A DNA stretch of 64,000 bases from Humulus lupulus (Eukaryota > Streptophyta > Magnoliopsida > Rosales > Cannabaceae): the NCBI RefSeq assembly GCF_963169125.1, contig NC_084795.1, forward strand, positions 195,646,214 to 195,710,213, written 5' to 3'. Under the pieces are notes generated by a model, which ran no database searches, was not told the origin of the DNA, and was given only the letters and a program-made list of their open reading frames with translations. Both the position numbers and the translations under genes were made by a program. Numbering within the stretch: the stretch's first letter is position 1; the number at the start of each line of letters is the position of its first letter. Below, in pieces: positions 1-12,590 of the stretch.

Positions 1-2316
1 ATATATACATCGTCACCTAAGCTCTTCAACTCAAGGATGGTCCAGCTTTCTTTTTCCTTTACCTGCACGACATAGCACCCGTGAGCCGAAGCTCAGCAAG
101 AAAACTCAATACGCTCATGAATAGGTAATAACATGTTACTAAATCATAATAGGCATGCCTAGTAGTAATAACCCTACTCATGCATGCAAACAACTCCAAA
201 TAAATGTTTGTGGAGTCCCGTGCTCTGAGTAGATGACTAATAAGTCTCTTGCTCTGAGGTAGAACACTAAAATGTCTCTTTGAGGTAGACAAATAATAAG
301 TCCTTTTCTAAATAGACGACTAATAAATCATACTCTATATAGATGACTGATAAGTCTATCTCTGTATAGATGACTAATTAGTCTATCTCTATATGGATGA
401 TTGATAAGTCTATCTCTGTTAGATGACTGATAAGTCTATCTCTGAGGTCCCATCCCTCCTAGCCATGTGATGTATCAATCACCTATGCTTATAGGCCTGG
501 CTCTATGTAACTAGACTTTAGACTAGACAACCACTTTTAGTTTTCATCGAACTTAAGGTCTGTCAAGAATTTCATGCTTATGATGATAATGCTTATGTTG
601 ATTAGATCTAATCTTTTAGGCTTGTGTTAAACATGCTAATACTGTTCTTGACTCATAAGCCAATACCATACGACCAGTAGTCAGTACTACTGTTGATCTT
701 GACCGATGAGTCACAACTTCACAATCAATAATGACACCAATGATGATCCCTAACTAATAAGTCAATGCTTCCTCAATGAGGTAATGCAAACAAACATATA
801 TCATATATCAAATATTAAAATATAAGGCATTTAGCATGCTTAATCAATAATCAGAAGCATAATTATAATCATGCATAAATATAGAGACTCAAGCTCTGAT
901 CAATCTCATATTCAACATTCATGCCATGCCCTAATCTCATGTATCTTATGCATCACATGCATCACATACTGGGTGTAGTTTTCTTACCTCTAGTTTGAGC
1001 ATGAAATAATAAAAGAACGACCCTTGAGAATGATCGATCCTTTGGTCCCTTAGCACTCACCTAGTCATAACCAAATATGGAAATCCATCAATAAAATCAA
1101 CAATAAAAGGTTCATGATATGAACCTCACTCCCGAGACCTCGAATCCTACTAACACGGTTAATAAATTCGATCTCGAGCCTTAAGAATTGAAACCCCGAG
1201 CCAAAAACCCACAAAAGTGCTCAAAAGAATACCCTTGAAAAATAGGGTAGTGCTACAGTGCTGCCCCCCAGGCGCTATGGCGCTACAACCAGAGCTGCCA
1301 TGCCCTGGACTGCGCTGTAGCGCCAGAACCAGGGTGTGTCAGCCCTGGTTTTTCCCCTTCGAGTTCTCCAAATTCCAACCTTCGAAACTTGATTCCAAAC
1401 CTCAACCAAACTCACAATTGAACCCAAAAACCCATTCTACAAGTCTTAGGCATCAAAACCCAATCAATCTTTCCCAAAAACTTCATTGAATTCTCAACTA
1501 TCCAATCCAAAATTCCAACTGAAAAACGAATGAAAAACAGAGCAAAACCAGAGTTTCCATGGCTGAAATCTTACCTCAATCTTAGGGTTAAACCCTCTTC
1601 AATGGGTGAACACAATCCTAAACCCTCAAGGCTTGATTCCCTAGCTTGAATCCTCAAATGGAGCTTCAAAATTGCAAAGGAAGAAGGAGAAAAAGATGAT
1701 CGGGAGGAAGAGGAGAGAAGCTCTATTTTTCGTTTAGTTTTCTATAGCCTTCCTACTTTGAATATATCCTTTGGTCAAAAGACCAAAATTCCTTTAGGTT
1801 AAATAATTTCCTTTCAAAGCTAGCAAGGGCAAAATCATCCTTTCCCGTCTATCTCGTTAATTATAATTAACGTCCTCCAATTTATGTTATTCCCAATATT
1901 CTCAAATGCTAATAAATCATATCCCATTACCTTATAATTCCCGGTAATGTACTAATCATCAAATTATCCCGAGACTTACCCCGAGCCCTGAAATTAATGC
2001 CGTTATGACCAAACCACTAACTTGCATTCAAAGATCGTCTCATGCCGAATAGCTCGAACAAATCCACATTATAATGTGGCATCTTTCATAATTCATCAAC
2101 ATGCATGTAAATATATAAATACGCCCCCAACGGGCCAAATTACCAAAATGCCCTTATAATGAAAAGTGGACCCATATACATGCATTTATCATCATATAAT
2201 AATATAACTCACATAATTATGCATTTAATCATTTAATAGCATAATAAATCAAGTATAGCCCTCCCAGCTTCTTAATCAAAGTCCTAAGCCTTATTAGGAA
2301 ATTTGGGTAATTACTG
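1..2316 (-). mobile_element. Gypsy (Tekay/Del-type) LTR fragment, minus strand
   Basis: This runs off the left edge. Read on the minus strand it begins near 2316 and ends in a block (about 30-110) with a GTGCAGGTAAAG-like stretch, a CACGGGTGCT block and a TTTTCTTGCT block. The same blocks, in the same order, recur in the minus-strand LTR at 62250-62330. Similar ones occur on the plus strand at 31450-31520 in the Tekay-type element that begins at 29723. No open frame here resembles a protein. It is a solo or truncated LTR; its outer boundary and target duplication are not visible. The short reading frames at 59-292 and 1217-1489 are chance frames. Confidence 0.6.
1249..1324. repeat. Reiterated GC-rich palindromic words inside an LTR
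   Basis: Three short self-complementary or near-self-complementary words occur within 76 bp: AGTGCTACAGTGCT (1249), GGCGCTATGGCGCTAC (1271) and GCGCTGTAGCGCC (1312). They lie in otherwise AT-rich LTR sequence. They sit beside the same TTTTTCAAGGGTATT-like block that flanks a different set of palindromes in the LTR at 30653-30758. Confidence 0.7.
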
Positions 2317-2363
2317 GTGATGCCATTGGTCATCCATTTTGGCGTTCTATTTGAGGTCACCCA

Positions 2364-2659
2364 TCACCCACCACAATCTCCATTTCTAGTCTCTCCTTGA
2401 TCCTGGTTGTTCAAAGGGACTTGAGCAGATGGATTCGGGTGAATCCCATCTATGTTTATTCGTCTTGAGTTGCTCCAAGCTCGACCATATTGATCAAGTT
2501 GTTGTTTAGGTACATGAGTAGTTTGATCATTCTTGAGAAAATGAGCAGCTCGATCATTCCTAAGAGTGTGTGCCAGGTCGGTCATTCCTGGGAGCTTGCT
2601 CTGATGGTACGTTTGCTCAATTTTTTTTTGCATTTAGCATCTCAATGAAAGCACCAAAC
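2364..2659 (-). pseudogene. Tat-lineage primer-binding region and gag N-terminal remnant
   Basis: Immediately inside the LTR end at 2660, the minus strand reads GTTTGGTGCTTTCATTGAGA (2640-2659). Tat-1 (13476 onward) and Tat-2 (45657-45677) have the same block directly after their 5' LTRs, so it marks the primer-binding/leader region of a Tat element. An ATG follows at 2633, as close to the LTR as the gag starts of Tat-1 and Tat-2. The frame gives 89 polar residues and stops at 2364, with no recognisable gag core. It is probably a gag N-terminus truncated by the junction with the LTR fragment to its left; the assignment rests on position more than similarity. Confidence 0.45.
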
Positions 2660-3350
2660 TGTTGATCTGGTTTTCGTCAACTTAGAATTAAGAAATTAAA
2701 GAGGTGATTAGGCTTGAATGAAGCTGTATATTATAAAGAAAAAGAGAATTTATGTGGTTCGGAGGTTAAAATCCGCTATTGTGCAATTCTCTAATGTGTA
2801 GCTTGGGTTAAGCATAGGTCGAAAAGAAATCAAGGAGATCTTCTAGCCAAACTTTTAGATCACTTATACATAGCTCGAGTACCTTGATATTCAGAATGAC
2901 TTATCTTGGAAACCTTTAGAACGTGTGGTGTGTATTCAGCTCATTGACGACACACAAAAGACATAGATTCAAATCCTTGAAGACTGAGGATTTTATATAC
3001 ATTATGAGAATATTGTAATCTTGCCTGATAAATGTATAATGTTAGGCAATTGATGTATTAAATGTGATTATTTGTATATTGGGGAAGTTACCCAAACTTG
3101 TCCATTAATCCCCTATAAATAGAGAGGGAGTGGAAACAAAAAGGGATTGCATTCTTGTACACCGAAACTCTGAAGAAATTATCATAAAACATTTCTTGAG
3201 AGAAAATAGTATTAACATAGACTCGTGGACTTGGTGGATTTTAACCACTGAACCACATAAAAGCCCTTTGTGTTCATACTATACAGTTCATTCTAGCCTA
3301 TTTTCCTCTTGAATTTCTTAATTCTAAGTTGTCGAAAAACCGTGTCAACA
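2660..3350. repeat. Head-to-head inverted pair of Tat-type LTR fragments
   Basis: The left end (2660-2700) and right end (3311-3350) are near-perfect inverted repeats of about 40 bp. TTAGAATTAAGAAATT on the left faces AATTTCTTAATTCTAA on the right, and the ends are TGTTGA and TCAACA. Inside each arm a GGATTTTAACC...GAACCACATAAA block is also inverted, so homology extends over 100 bp per arm. Both arms have a TATA-like box pointing outward: minus strand near 2993-3001 and plus strand TATAAATA near 3113. Only the left arm keeps a primer-binding region. The right arm is cut at 3350. Confidence 0.6.
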
Positions 3351-3740
3351 ATGTGTTGCTATGGTTTGAGTGTTAAGGGTTGTGTCCTACACATATCTTC
3401 TTACTAGGCTTGGCTCATGAGTACTTTGTATGCAGGTAAAGACAAGGCAAAGTGTGTACAACAATTAGTTGGGGAGATGGGGTGGTGGGAGTAAATGTTA
3501 CGATATAATGACCTTAGGGGTCAAGCTACACGTTTTTCTGGCTCGTTTTTATGAGATTTTATGAAAGACATTTCTTTTAACTATTTCGAAGTTTTAATTA
3601 AATTATTTTTTTAATTATGATTCCAGAATCTGCTATTCTTTTTTTTAAGGAGTTATTTTTTATTTTCTTTAAAATCTAAAATTTTATTTATTTATTTATT
3701 AATTCATTTTAATTAAATTTACCGGCTTGTTGCTTTGAAT
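3351..3740 (+). mobile_element. Gypsy (Tekay-type) LTR fragment, plus strand
   Basis: The stretch CTTACTAGGCTTGGCTCATG, then GTATGCAGGTAAAGACAAGG (3410-3455), matches in order and spacing the block at 31458-31512 in the Tekay LTR and the inverted block at 43-105. The remainder is AT-rich LTR-like DNA. Boundaries are not visible and no coding frame is present. Confidence 0.4.
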
Positions 3741-4342
3741 AATCGCGATGTTGCAAAATGATTTTAGTTATATAGTTGGCTATCATAAACAATTGTTGTC
3801 AAACTTTGGACCAATAATTTCATGTGTTTGGAGATACACACTAATCTTGACTAATTTTTGGACGTTAAGAGACTAATGTCGAATATATGAGAAGTATCTA
3901 AGGTTTAGTAAATTCTAAGTTATGTAATTATCTTAAATAGCTTATGTAAGAGCCAAAAGTACGCATATTCATTTATATGTTTAAGACTAAATATTTCATT
4001 CATATATATTATCTATAAGATCAAATACTAACACTTGAAAGGATGATGGTGGAAGTTCACCAAAACTCGAGGCAGGATTCACCAAACCTTGGAGGGTCGG
4101 GAGGGTCGTTATGTAGAAGGGTCACAAAAATGCAAGTGGTATCAACCAAAAGCATAAAATGCTTGGGAAAAAGCTCGTTCGACCTTCAAAGGATCGGGTG
4201 TGAAGTTCGCCCAAAAAGGATTGTAAAAACTCAAGAAGGATTGGTAACTGCTTTATTCAAATTTGTTATTTTCCACCTTTGAAGTGTTGATGTTGACCAA
4301 TCACAATAAGTTCTTCCTTTAATGTAAACAACCTTACTTTTC
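3741..4342. other. AT-rich gap, no gene seen
   Basis: No coding similarity, RNA gene or clear transposon terminus was found. A 79-codon frame at 4043-4282 has no recognisable domain and lies just upstream of an LTR R-U5 segment, so it is probably LTR U3 sequence of that fragment. Confidence 0.3.
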
Positions 4343-4622
4343 TATAAATATTACCAAATGGGACTTTGGACTCATTTTCCATGCGTAGATATTTTCTTGT
4401 GAGATTTTAGAGAGAGAATCTTTGCTAACTTGAGCGTCGGAGTGCCTTTATGCATGTAGCCTCATGAGTTTTGTTTCTACATCTTGCAAGACTTCGTAGA
4501 TTTTTCCAAGGAGGAATACTTGATCAATCTGAGTGATTTAGATCTATAATCCACTGATATTCGAAAACATAGATATAGACTCCTTGTGAATTTTTATGAT
4601 CAAACAATTGGCATCATCTACG
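4343..4622 (+). mobile_element. Gypsy LTR fragment (R-U5) with primer-binding-like site
   Basis: TATAAATA at 4343-4350 is followed by GACTTGAGCGTCGGAGTGCC-type sequence (near 4428-4447), a block common in plant gypsy LTRs. A second copy of it is at 49185-49205. The fragment ends at CAAACA, followed by AATTGGCATCATCTACG (about 4606-4622), a degraded form of the TTGGCGCCGTCTGTGG block found after many plant gypsy 5' LTRs. The corresponding site at 49344 is better preserved. Confidence 0.5.
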
Positions 4623-4707
4623 AAAAATAGATTTAGTCATTTTTCTTGCTTGATTTCTTGTTATTAGAGCAGAAGAAAGCTTAGCAAGCAAAGCGAGAAT
4701 AAAAGTC

Positions 4708-5097
4708 ATGGGAGTCAAAGGAAAAGAAGGTAATCGTGAAGAAGTAAGGAATGGAGATATGATTGAGGTTATGCAAGTAGAAAAAGGAATAATTTAGGAT
4801 TATGAGGAGGAATCCCCAATTTTTGAAGAACTTTTGATGGAAGTTTATGAAGCGATCAAGAGGTCGTTAAACGTTGTGGCTGGGAAGATGATTGAACAAA
4901 ATATCGTACACGCCATGAATTTATTTTTGCTAGTCAAAATAATAAAGGGAGAATCAAAGAAGATGGAGATGAGGAGGAGGAAAATGTCTCAAAAAAAAAG
5001 AGAAAGGGGTCTAACGCAAAAGATGCCCCAAGAAGGAGATGACAGGAGGATGAAGGGAATACCATCTCTAGAGATTAAACAAATTGCAGCAAACTAA
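4708..5097 (+). pseudogene. gag N-terminal remnant downstream of the 4343 LTR fragment
   Basis: An ATG at 4708 opens a charged frame that is interrupted by TAG near 4795 and then stays open to 5097. The encoded sequence is hydrophilic and Lys/Glu/Met-rich, as in the variable N-terminal part of plant gypsy gag. No capsid core or zinc knuckle is present. The inference rests on position after an LTR and primer-binding-like site. Sequence from 5098 to 5308 shows nothing further. Confidence 0.35.
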
Positions 5098-6345
5098 GGA
5101 GACCAAGATTGGGATCCAGTAATCCATGGCAGATCTGTCAGATCAATCAGACTAGGATACTATGTGAAAGGGAATGAAGTGCTCATTCCAATAGCAAAAG
5201 CAGGGCAACCGGAAATAAGTTTTTAAGAAAGTCCATGTTGGTATTAAATGTGTAAATTAGAGTGTAACGTGGAAGATGTTATCAAAATATTTCTTTAAAT
5301 ACCAGCCCTGATCAATATATATATCTATATGTTACATAATGAATACAAAAGATAGATCTAGATCTAATACCTCTTGTATCCTATCAAGTATCCTCGCTAT
5401 CTTTCAATATATAATCCAATCAACGCAGGCACACTATGACATCCACACCACAATCTTCCAAGACAATCCTCAACACATTAGGATGTGTGTGAGAAAGTAA
5501 AATATATAGGACAATTTTATATCTATAGATGTACTCACACATAAGATTTAGAGATATTGAGAACGAAAAGGCTATCACAGAATAAGAGAAGAAGAGGAAA
5601 AATATCGCTATATTTTTCAAGTTTGTGTATCTTGTGTCATTCAGATTACCTAGAAAATTGTCTAGCTATTCTCATTAGGGTCAACTTTATTTATTTTATT
5701 AATATTTTAATCAAATTTAAATATTTAATAATAAATAAATAACACAAACAAGAAACAACTTGTTTGTGCAAAGCCAAGTGGGTTCCACACATGTGACCTG
5801 CACTAGTCACAGTGCAAGCACAGTGCCTGGCCTGTGGCAGCAAAAAATGTCACTTGGCATTTTTCTTTTTATTTATTAAATAAGATATATATTTATGTAT
5901 TTAAAATAACATTAATTCAAATGTATATAAACATCACTTAATTCAAAATTAACTTTATCTTATAAAAACTAATTAAATTATTATCATATAATAAATTAGC
6001 ATTATTCCCTCTCAATATTAATCAATTTAAAACCAAATAATATTTTCTTTAACTAATTTATTGTTTTTAAATAAAATATATTAGTCAAATGACCTAATTA
6101 AATAATTACATATAATTATCACATAATTATATATTTGCTTTGGAAAATTAAAACCTTTGCAATTTAGTTCTTTCTACTTTATTTCCTCAATAACATTCAC
6201 ACCCTAGACCGTGTTGTATAGAAGTGACTTGAGTACCATTGACCTATAATTCTAAGCTCCAATAAAGTAGATTATTGATTAAACTCTTTAATTAAATAAT
6301 CTTATTTATTAATTTCATTATTACTCCATTTATAAAGTTATTTAT

Positions 6346-6552
6346 TGTCTTTAATTAGAATATTTTCCAGTTTTATTTTCTTTATTATTGTCTCTTTGTT
6401 TTCCTGTATTTAGTTGAATTCCTAGAATTTTTATTCTTTTATCTACTGTCTTTTAGTAAGCCAATCACCTACTGTGGATATATATTAGGTTGTAATTCAT
6501 CTTTTTCTTAAGAAAATAAGAAAATTAAGTATTCTTCTTTTCATTTTCTTCA
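6346..6552 (+). repeat. 5' LTR of copia element
   Basis: This 207-bp LTR begins TGTCTTTAATTAGAATATTT and ends CTTCA. It is repeated at 10326 with a deletion of the middle segment that follows GTCTTTTAGTA. It is directly followed by the primer-binding site. Confidence 0.8.
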
Positions 6553-6564
6553 TGGTATCAAAGC
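6553..6564 (+). promoter_or_regulatory. Primer-binding site, initiator tRNA-Met type
   Basis: TGGTATCAAAGC follows the 5' LTR directly. It differs by one base from TGGTATCAGAGC, the common plant tRNA-iMet-complementary site. Confidence 0.8.
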
Positions 6565-6621
6565 TTATCTCTGAATTTTAATTCTTTTTCAAACTCTTCT
6601 CTTCCTGGCTGTGTTTTAATC

Positions 6622-7290
6622 ATGACCAAATATGGCATGACTTCATAATCTATTTTCTCAAATGTCACTTCCAGATCTGAGGCTAATAAATTCCATGACC
6701 ACGGAGGTTGGAGAAAATTTTCTGCTCTATAGGACAGTCAAGGAGATATGGGAGGCTGCACGAGAAACATATTCCAGCAATGAAAATTCCTTGGAGTTAT
6801 TTGAGATTGAGACCAGATTGTATGATTTATGACAAGGAGACTTGAGTGTTACTCAATATTTCAACACTCTCACACATTTTTGGCTACAATTGGATATGTA
6901 TGCGATTTATTCTTTGAAATGTCCTGATGATTTTCCCTTGTATAAAAACATTATTGCAAAGAAAAAGACCACCCGATTTCTTGTTGGCCTCAATAAATAA
7001 CTAAACGAAGTCAGGGGGAGAATCATGGGGATTGAACCTCTTCCAACTATTCAAGATGAGCAAAAAGAAACCTGATGATGACAGCTAATCACACTACTCA
7101 TGCTGTCAAAGGGTCAGCCTTGTTCACTCTCAGTTAATCCCAAAATAATAAGCTCAGGAAAGGACGACCATGGTGCGATCATTGTGAGAAACCTAGTCAT
7201 TTGAAGGAGATATGCTGGAAAATATATGTAAAACTTGCAGGGTGGAAGCCATCCAATGGTTGATATGATAAGGAAAATCGTGCAAATGTT
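6622..7290 (+). pseudogene. copia gag remnant with CCHC zinc knuckle
   Basis: Fragments in shifting frames resemble copia gag. Near 7160-7215 the sequence still encodes a zinc knuckle, CDHCEKPSHLKEIC, matching CX2CX4HX4C. It is followed by CWKIY and a WKPS-like stretch, as in Ty1/copia gag C-termini. Many stops and at least two frameshifts precede it, so no product is expected. Confidence 0.7.
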
Positions 7291-7489
7291 GCTGCCACAG
7301 CAGGTCACACTTCAGAAATTCGGGCCATTCACAAAGGAGGAAATTGAAGCATTGCATAAAATGCTTGGTCATGGTTCCAGCTCCAGAGAAAATAATCTCC
7401 TTTGTATACAAGTTCATCCATCAAGTTGTGTTTCTAAGTGTACTTCAAATTTAGTAAATTCAGTTAATCTTGTTTCCAATTCTGTTACA

Positions 7490-8430
7490 ATTGAGAGTCA
7501 AGACATGTTATGGTATTATCGTTTAGGTCATCCAAATTTTGCGCATATTGAAAAGTTGTTTCCGCATTTGTTTGTCAACAAAAAATCCAATTTTTATCAG
7601 AGTGAAATCTATTAGATTGCAAAACATGCTAGACATGTATATTCTAGTTTGCAATACAAGCCTTCACATCCTTTTTCTATGATTCTTAGTGATATTTAGG
7701 GACCTTAGGAGTAAAAAATATAAATGGGGCTCATTGGTTTGTAACATTCATAGATTATCATACAAGAACAACTTGGACATTCCTTATGAAAGAAAAATTT
7801 GAAACAACCACCATTTTTCAATCATTTCATTCCATGATCACCACTCAATTTCAAAGCAACATTCAAGTTCTTAAAACAGATAATGACAAGGATTATTTTA
7901 ATTCCATTCTTGGTTCTTATATTTCCAAGCATGGTATCACTCACAGAAGTTCTTGTGTTCATACTCAACAAAATGGCATCGCTGAGTGAAAGAATAGACG
8001 TTTACTTGAGGTAGCTCATGCCATTATGTTCTCCAATCAAGTGTCTAAACATTTTTGAGGGGAAGCCATACTCATCAATCAAATGCCTAGTCGAGTCTTA
8101 AAATTTCAAATACCTCCTCATGTTCTCATAAAAGCCTATCCACATATTCACTCTTTTTCCTCCGACTTACCAGTAAAGGTTTTTGGTTGTTCTTCCTTTG
8201 TTCACATACACCAACAACACTGCACCAAACTTGATCCCAAGTCTTTCAAATGAATCTTCTTTGGTTACTCCTCTAATAAAAAAGGATACAAGTGTTACTC
8301 TCCAATCACTAGGAAAGTATACAACACCATGGATGTCACCTTTTTCGAGAACCAATCTTACTTTTCCAAATTCAAAAGTAAGGGGGAGACCTTCGGGGAA
8401 TTTCCTATTTGGGATTCTCCAAGACACTCA
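7490..8430 (+). pseudogene. copia GAG-pre-integrase and integrase remnant
   Basis: MLWYYRLGHPNFAHIEKLF (about 7507-7563) is the GAG-pre-integrase motif. The integrase core follows in pieces: LSDI near 7687 (first Asp), an FIDYHTRTTW block near 7750, KTDNDKDYF near 7875 (second Asp), and QQNGIAE near 7968-7987 (catalytic Glu), immediately followed by TGA. The downstream KVFGCSSFVHI block near 8175-8207 is the usual integrase C-terminal landmark. Stops and frameshifts break it throughout. Confidence 0.8.
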
Positions 8431-8809
8431 CGTTATTTTTCCTTCAGCCACTCCACCTTCAATAGCCCCAAACACTTCCACTCAACCAACTTCTCTTAAT
8501 AAATCGAACTTCACTAAAACTATCCCTGCCAATGAAACAACCCCAACTTGACACTAATATTATGCAGCCCCATGACTTTCACGAACTAGAACCAAGTCTT
8601 CCTTCATCTGATGAACACAATGGTATGGATTCCTTATCTCATGATTCTCTTGTGCCATTAGTTGATGACTCAAATAAACCAATTGTACTCAGTAAAGGCG
8701 TCGAAAGTGCACTGAGCATCCTATCGAAAGATATGTTTCTTATGGGAAGTTGTTACCATCTTATAGGGATTTTGTTTCGAATATTGATAATGTAAAGATT
8801 CCTAACTCT

Positions 8810-10334
8810 ATCTAAGAGGATCTAAAGGTTCCAACATGGAAACAGACGGATGAGGAAGAAATTCGAGCTCTAGAAAGTAATGACACATGGACCCTTACAA
8901 CATTACTTAATTGAAAAAAATCATGTAGACTGCAAGTGGATATTCATGGTCAAATACAAAGTAGATGGCAGTGTCAAAATATTCAAAGCCAGACTTGTAG
9001 CAAAGGGTTTCACACAGTCATATGGGATAGACTACCAAGAAACTTTTGCACGTGTTGCCAAGTTCAATACTGTTTGAGTTCTCCTTTCACTTTTAGTAAA
9101 TCAAGATTGGCCTCTATACCGACTCGATGTTAAAAATGCATTCTTGAATGGGAACCTTGAAGAAGAATTCTTCATGACTATACCACTGAGCTTGGAAAAT
9201 AGTTCAAACAACAGGTCTGTTTGTAACTTACAAAAAATCCTTATATGGCTTGAAACAATCCCCTCGTGCTTGGTTTCATAAGTTTGCCAAAAATGTGATT
9301 ACAAATGGAAACCATCAGTGTCAAGCTGATCATAAACTATTTGTTAAATCCAATTCTAGAGGCAAGATTGCTACTTTCATAGTATATGTATACAATATCA
9401 TCTTGACTGGTAATGATTCATAGGAAATTATTAAACTCAAAAAGATGCTTGCGACAGAGTTTGAAATGAAGGATCTTGGGACTCTCAGATATTTTCTTGG
9501 AATGGAGGTGGCTCAGTCTAATACTGAAATTGTCATATCTCAAAGAAAGTACGTCTTAGACTTGTTAAGCGAGACTGGTTTTCTTGGGTGTAAGCCTGCT
9601 GACACACCCATGGATCCAAACAAAAAGCTAAACAAAAATGAAGAAAGTAATCTCCTTGACAAGGGAAGATATCAGAGACTTGTGGGCAAACTAATCTACC
9701 TATCACACACAAGACCGGATATTGCCAACTCAGTTAGTATAGTGAGCCAACAAATGAATTATTCGAGCTAGGATCATTTTGAAGCAGTAAACAGATTTTT
9801 AAGATATTTGAAGATGACTCCTGGACATGGTTTTCTCATAAAAAGATATTAATTCTGTGAGGTTGAGATATACACGGATGCTAGCTGGGCAGGAGAGTTA
9901 ACTGAGAGGAGGTCAACCACTGGTTACCGTTCATACATCTGGGGAAATCTTGTCACTTGGAGAACAAAAAAACAAGTTGCTATCTCTCAAAGTAGGGCAG
10001 AATCAAAATATCGTGCTCTTGCACTTGGAACATGTGAAGGAATTTGGCTTCAAAGACTATTAAAGAGCTTAAGATTGAGACAAAGGACATATTCAAGATG
10101 TTTAGTGACAGTCAGGCAAAAATTAGCATAGCTAAAAATCCTATGCATCATGACAGAACAAAACACATCGAGGTTGATTGTCACTTCATCTCTGAAAAGG
10201 TCAACAATGGAATAGTGCAACTAAATTATGTTCCAACAAGACTTCAGATTGCTGATATTCCCACCAAAACTCTACCAAGGGTCAGCTTTGAAGAATTAAA
10301 TTCCAAGGTTGGTTTGTATAATTATTGTCTTTAA
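8810..10334 (+). pseudogene. copia reverse transcriptase and RNase H remnant
   Basis: RT begins near 8815 and includes [20 protein letters not shown] and [20 protein letters not shown] (8930-9055). The catalytic box that should read YVDD reads YVYN near 9387-9398, so both catalytic aspartates are lost. Then come FEMKDLGTLRYFLGMEV (from 9460) and GKLIYLSHTRPDIA (from 9690), as in Ty1/copia RT. RNase H is recognisable as YTDASWAGE near 9870, DSQAKISIAKNP near 10108 and HDRTKHIEVDCHFI from 10150. The frame ends at 10334, inside the 3' LTR. Confidence 0.85.
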
Positions 10335-10457
10335 TTAGAATATTTTTCAGTTTTCTTTCCTTTATTATTCTTTTTTTTTCCCAGTATTTAGTGGAATTCC
10401 TAAGATTTCAATCCTTTTATCTTTTGTCTTTAAGTATTATTCTCTTCATTTTTTACA
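10326..10457 (+). repeat. 3' LTR of copia element, internally deleted
   Basis: It starts TGTCTTTAATTAGAATATTT like the 5' LTR, matches it to the GTCTTTAAGTA stretch, then jumps to the LTR end (TTCTCTTCATT...TTACA). This makes it about 75 bp shorter than the 5' copy. Confidence 0.7.
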
Positions 10458-12590
10458 CTACACTATAAATATGGAGTTGCATTCTTAGTATTTATATAAT
10501 TATATTTACATAATTATCTCCTTTAGTCCATTGATATAATCAATTCGTGTAATTTTGTTCTCCAATTTATTAATTCGTAAATTAGATCTAGTTAAATTTA
10601 TTGTTTTAATCTTCCAATAACCTTTTATTCCTTAAGTGCCACTAATTCCCTAATGAACAATTAATTTATAATCATATTATAAATTTGAGCTCAATAACTA
10701 TTCAGTTCCAGAATCAACCCTCAAGAGAACTAATATTCGATCTGTTAGGACAACGTGGATTCCATTATCATAAGAACATATTCCTAGCCATCCAAACCAT
10801 TGAATCTCCAAAGTAGAAGTCATTAGCTTGATATGCAAACAAACATTAATGAGTGAATTAAAAGACACAGTAGACATGAATAGGAGTTCATTACTACTTA
10901 GGATTCAGACTTTTCTACATATGATCATCGTTTTGAAATGAATTAAGTCATTATGGAAAACGGTAAATTTATAAAGAAATTAATAAACACTGGTCATTTC
11001 ATACATAATCTAATTATATATAGTACATTTACTAAGATGTTTATTCACTTCTGCAATCCGGATCTACATCACATGCATTAAAAAATGTTTTTCAAACCGT
11101 ATTGGCAACCATTGATTAAATATTTTATAATTATGTATGTTACTGACTATTTTATTCATTATCTATGATCTTAATCCTCTCGTACACATACAAGTTCATA
11201 CTCTCATAAATGAATTTGAAATTTTCTCATACTTATGTTAATTTTTCAAACAATAGTCTAGATATTCAATCATAAGAAAAATGTACATTTATTTGTGACC
11301 CCAAAAATACCAACAAAAACTGTATGGATATTTAAACAATTTTTGTTAATTTAAACTCTCAAATAACCATATAAAAAACTTTTAAAAGAAATGTGTACAC
11401 ACACTACAAATATTTACAACCAAGCTTTAAATTCTTGAAATGAGCCAAAAGGGTTTAAGATGTATTTTAAAAAGTGTTTCAAACGAACAATCCTCCCAAA
11501 GGTCTGGCCACATGTACATCCTACAAGAAGACTCCAGCGCTCACTGTCTTAATTTGTACTTGCCCGCACCTACACATGAAATAACTAGGTAAGCAATAAT
11601 GCTTACTAAAATCAATCTTCCAACACAAAGCAGAGTAGAAAAGAAAAATGACCAAGTCATTGACCGAAAATCAGATAGCTTACTGACCTTAGGGTTTTGG
11701 ATAAATTTGGGCCCTAAACAAACAATTAATGAACACCTAAGCGTCCTGGTGATATTAAACTATTCCAGAAAATAGGAACAACATTCAACATAATCCTATA
11801 GAAAGCCAGACTAGACAACATATATAAAATAATAATAACATAAACTATAGAAACCAACAGGAGTTGCCAAAGATATCCCTCCAGTATATATTTCAAACCA
11901 CAGTGGAGACCCGAGTCATAACACTAGTATCTCAACCATAAATCCCTTTCAATGGTAACCAATGGGTTACCAATGTCATTAATACTAACACAAGGTTAGG
12001 TGAATTCACACCGGCTCATTAAGACTCCTAGGTTTATCCAATATACGTATGTCATGGCCAAATGTCATGGTAGCTGACCGAACCAATAATAAACAGTGTC
12101 ACAAAATTGAATCAGACTATAACATATCACAATGGAGCATAAGCACCCCTACGATCGTTAAGAATCTTAAGTTTTATAGGTTTACTTATTTCTTGGCGAA
12201 TTGTCACGGTAGCGCAGCATAAACACCCCTAGTCATTGTCTCTAATATAGTCCTCTCTCTCTAGTATAAGAGACCTACTTCTAGGAAACCGTACACTAGT
12301 TTAGTTCATGTTATATTCACGTAAATCAAAGATTGACTTACTATTCATCCTTAGCTGCATTTGGGCATATCCTCCCACGGATAGTTCCATCTTGTATTAA
12401 CGTCCTTACATGATTTAAATTATAAAGGTATTCGAAGTTCCTAGAAAAAGTTCCCAAAACGGGTCTAGTTATTAAAAGTCAACTTTAGGTATATTTCTTG
12501 CTCTATTTCCTCTATCGCATTTAGCCAGGTTAACTAATATTAGAAAGCACTTTAACTTTTCCAGATTTGCCCTTCCTTTTAATAGATTAT

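Larger units (their letters stand above)
6346..10457 (+). mobile_element. Degenerate Ty1/copia retrotransposon
   Basis: A full-length but decayed copia element of 4.1 kb, bounded by similar short LTRs (6346-6552 and 10326-10457) and inserted in the Angela-like LTR. Order is LTR, tRNA-Met primer site, gag, (protease region), integrase, RT, RNase H, LTR. Integrase before RT is the copia order. Every domain carries stops or frameshifts. No clean target duplication is visible (TTTAT on the left, CTACA on the right), and the 3' LTR has an internal deletion, so the insertion is old. Confidence 0.85.

Noticed and set aside
6341..10462. Target duplication for the copia element
   Set aside because: TTTAT and CTACA do not match and the 3' LTR is deleted, so none is claimed.
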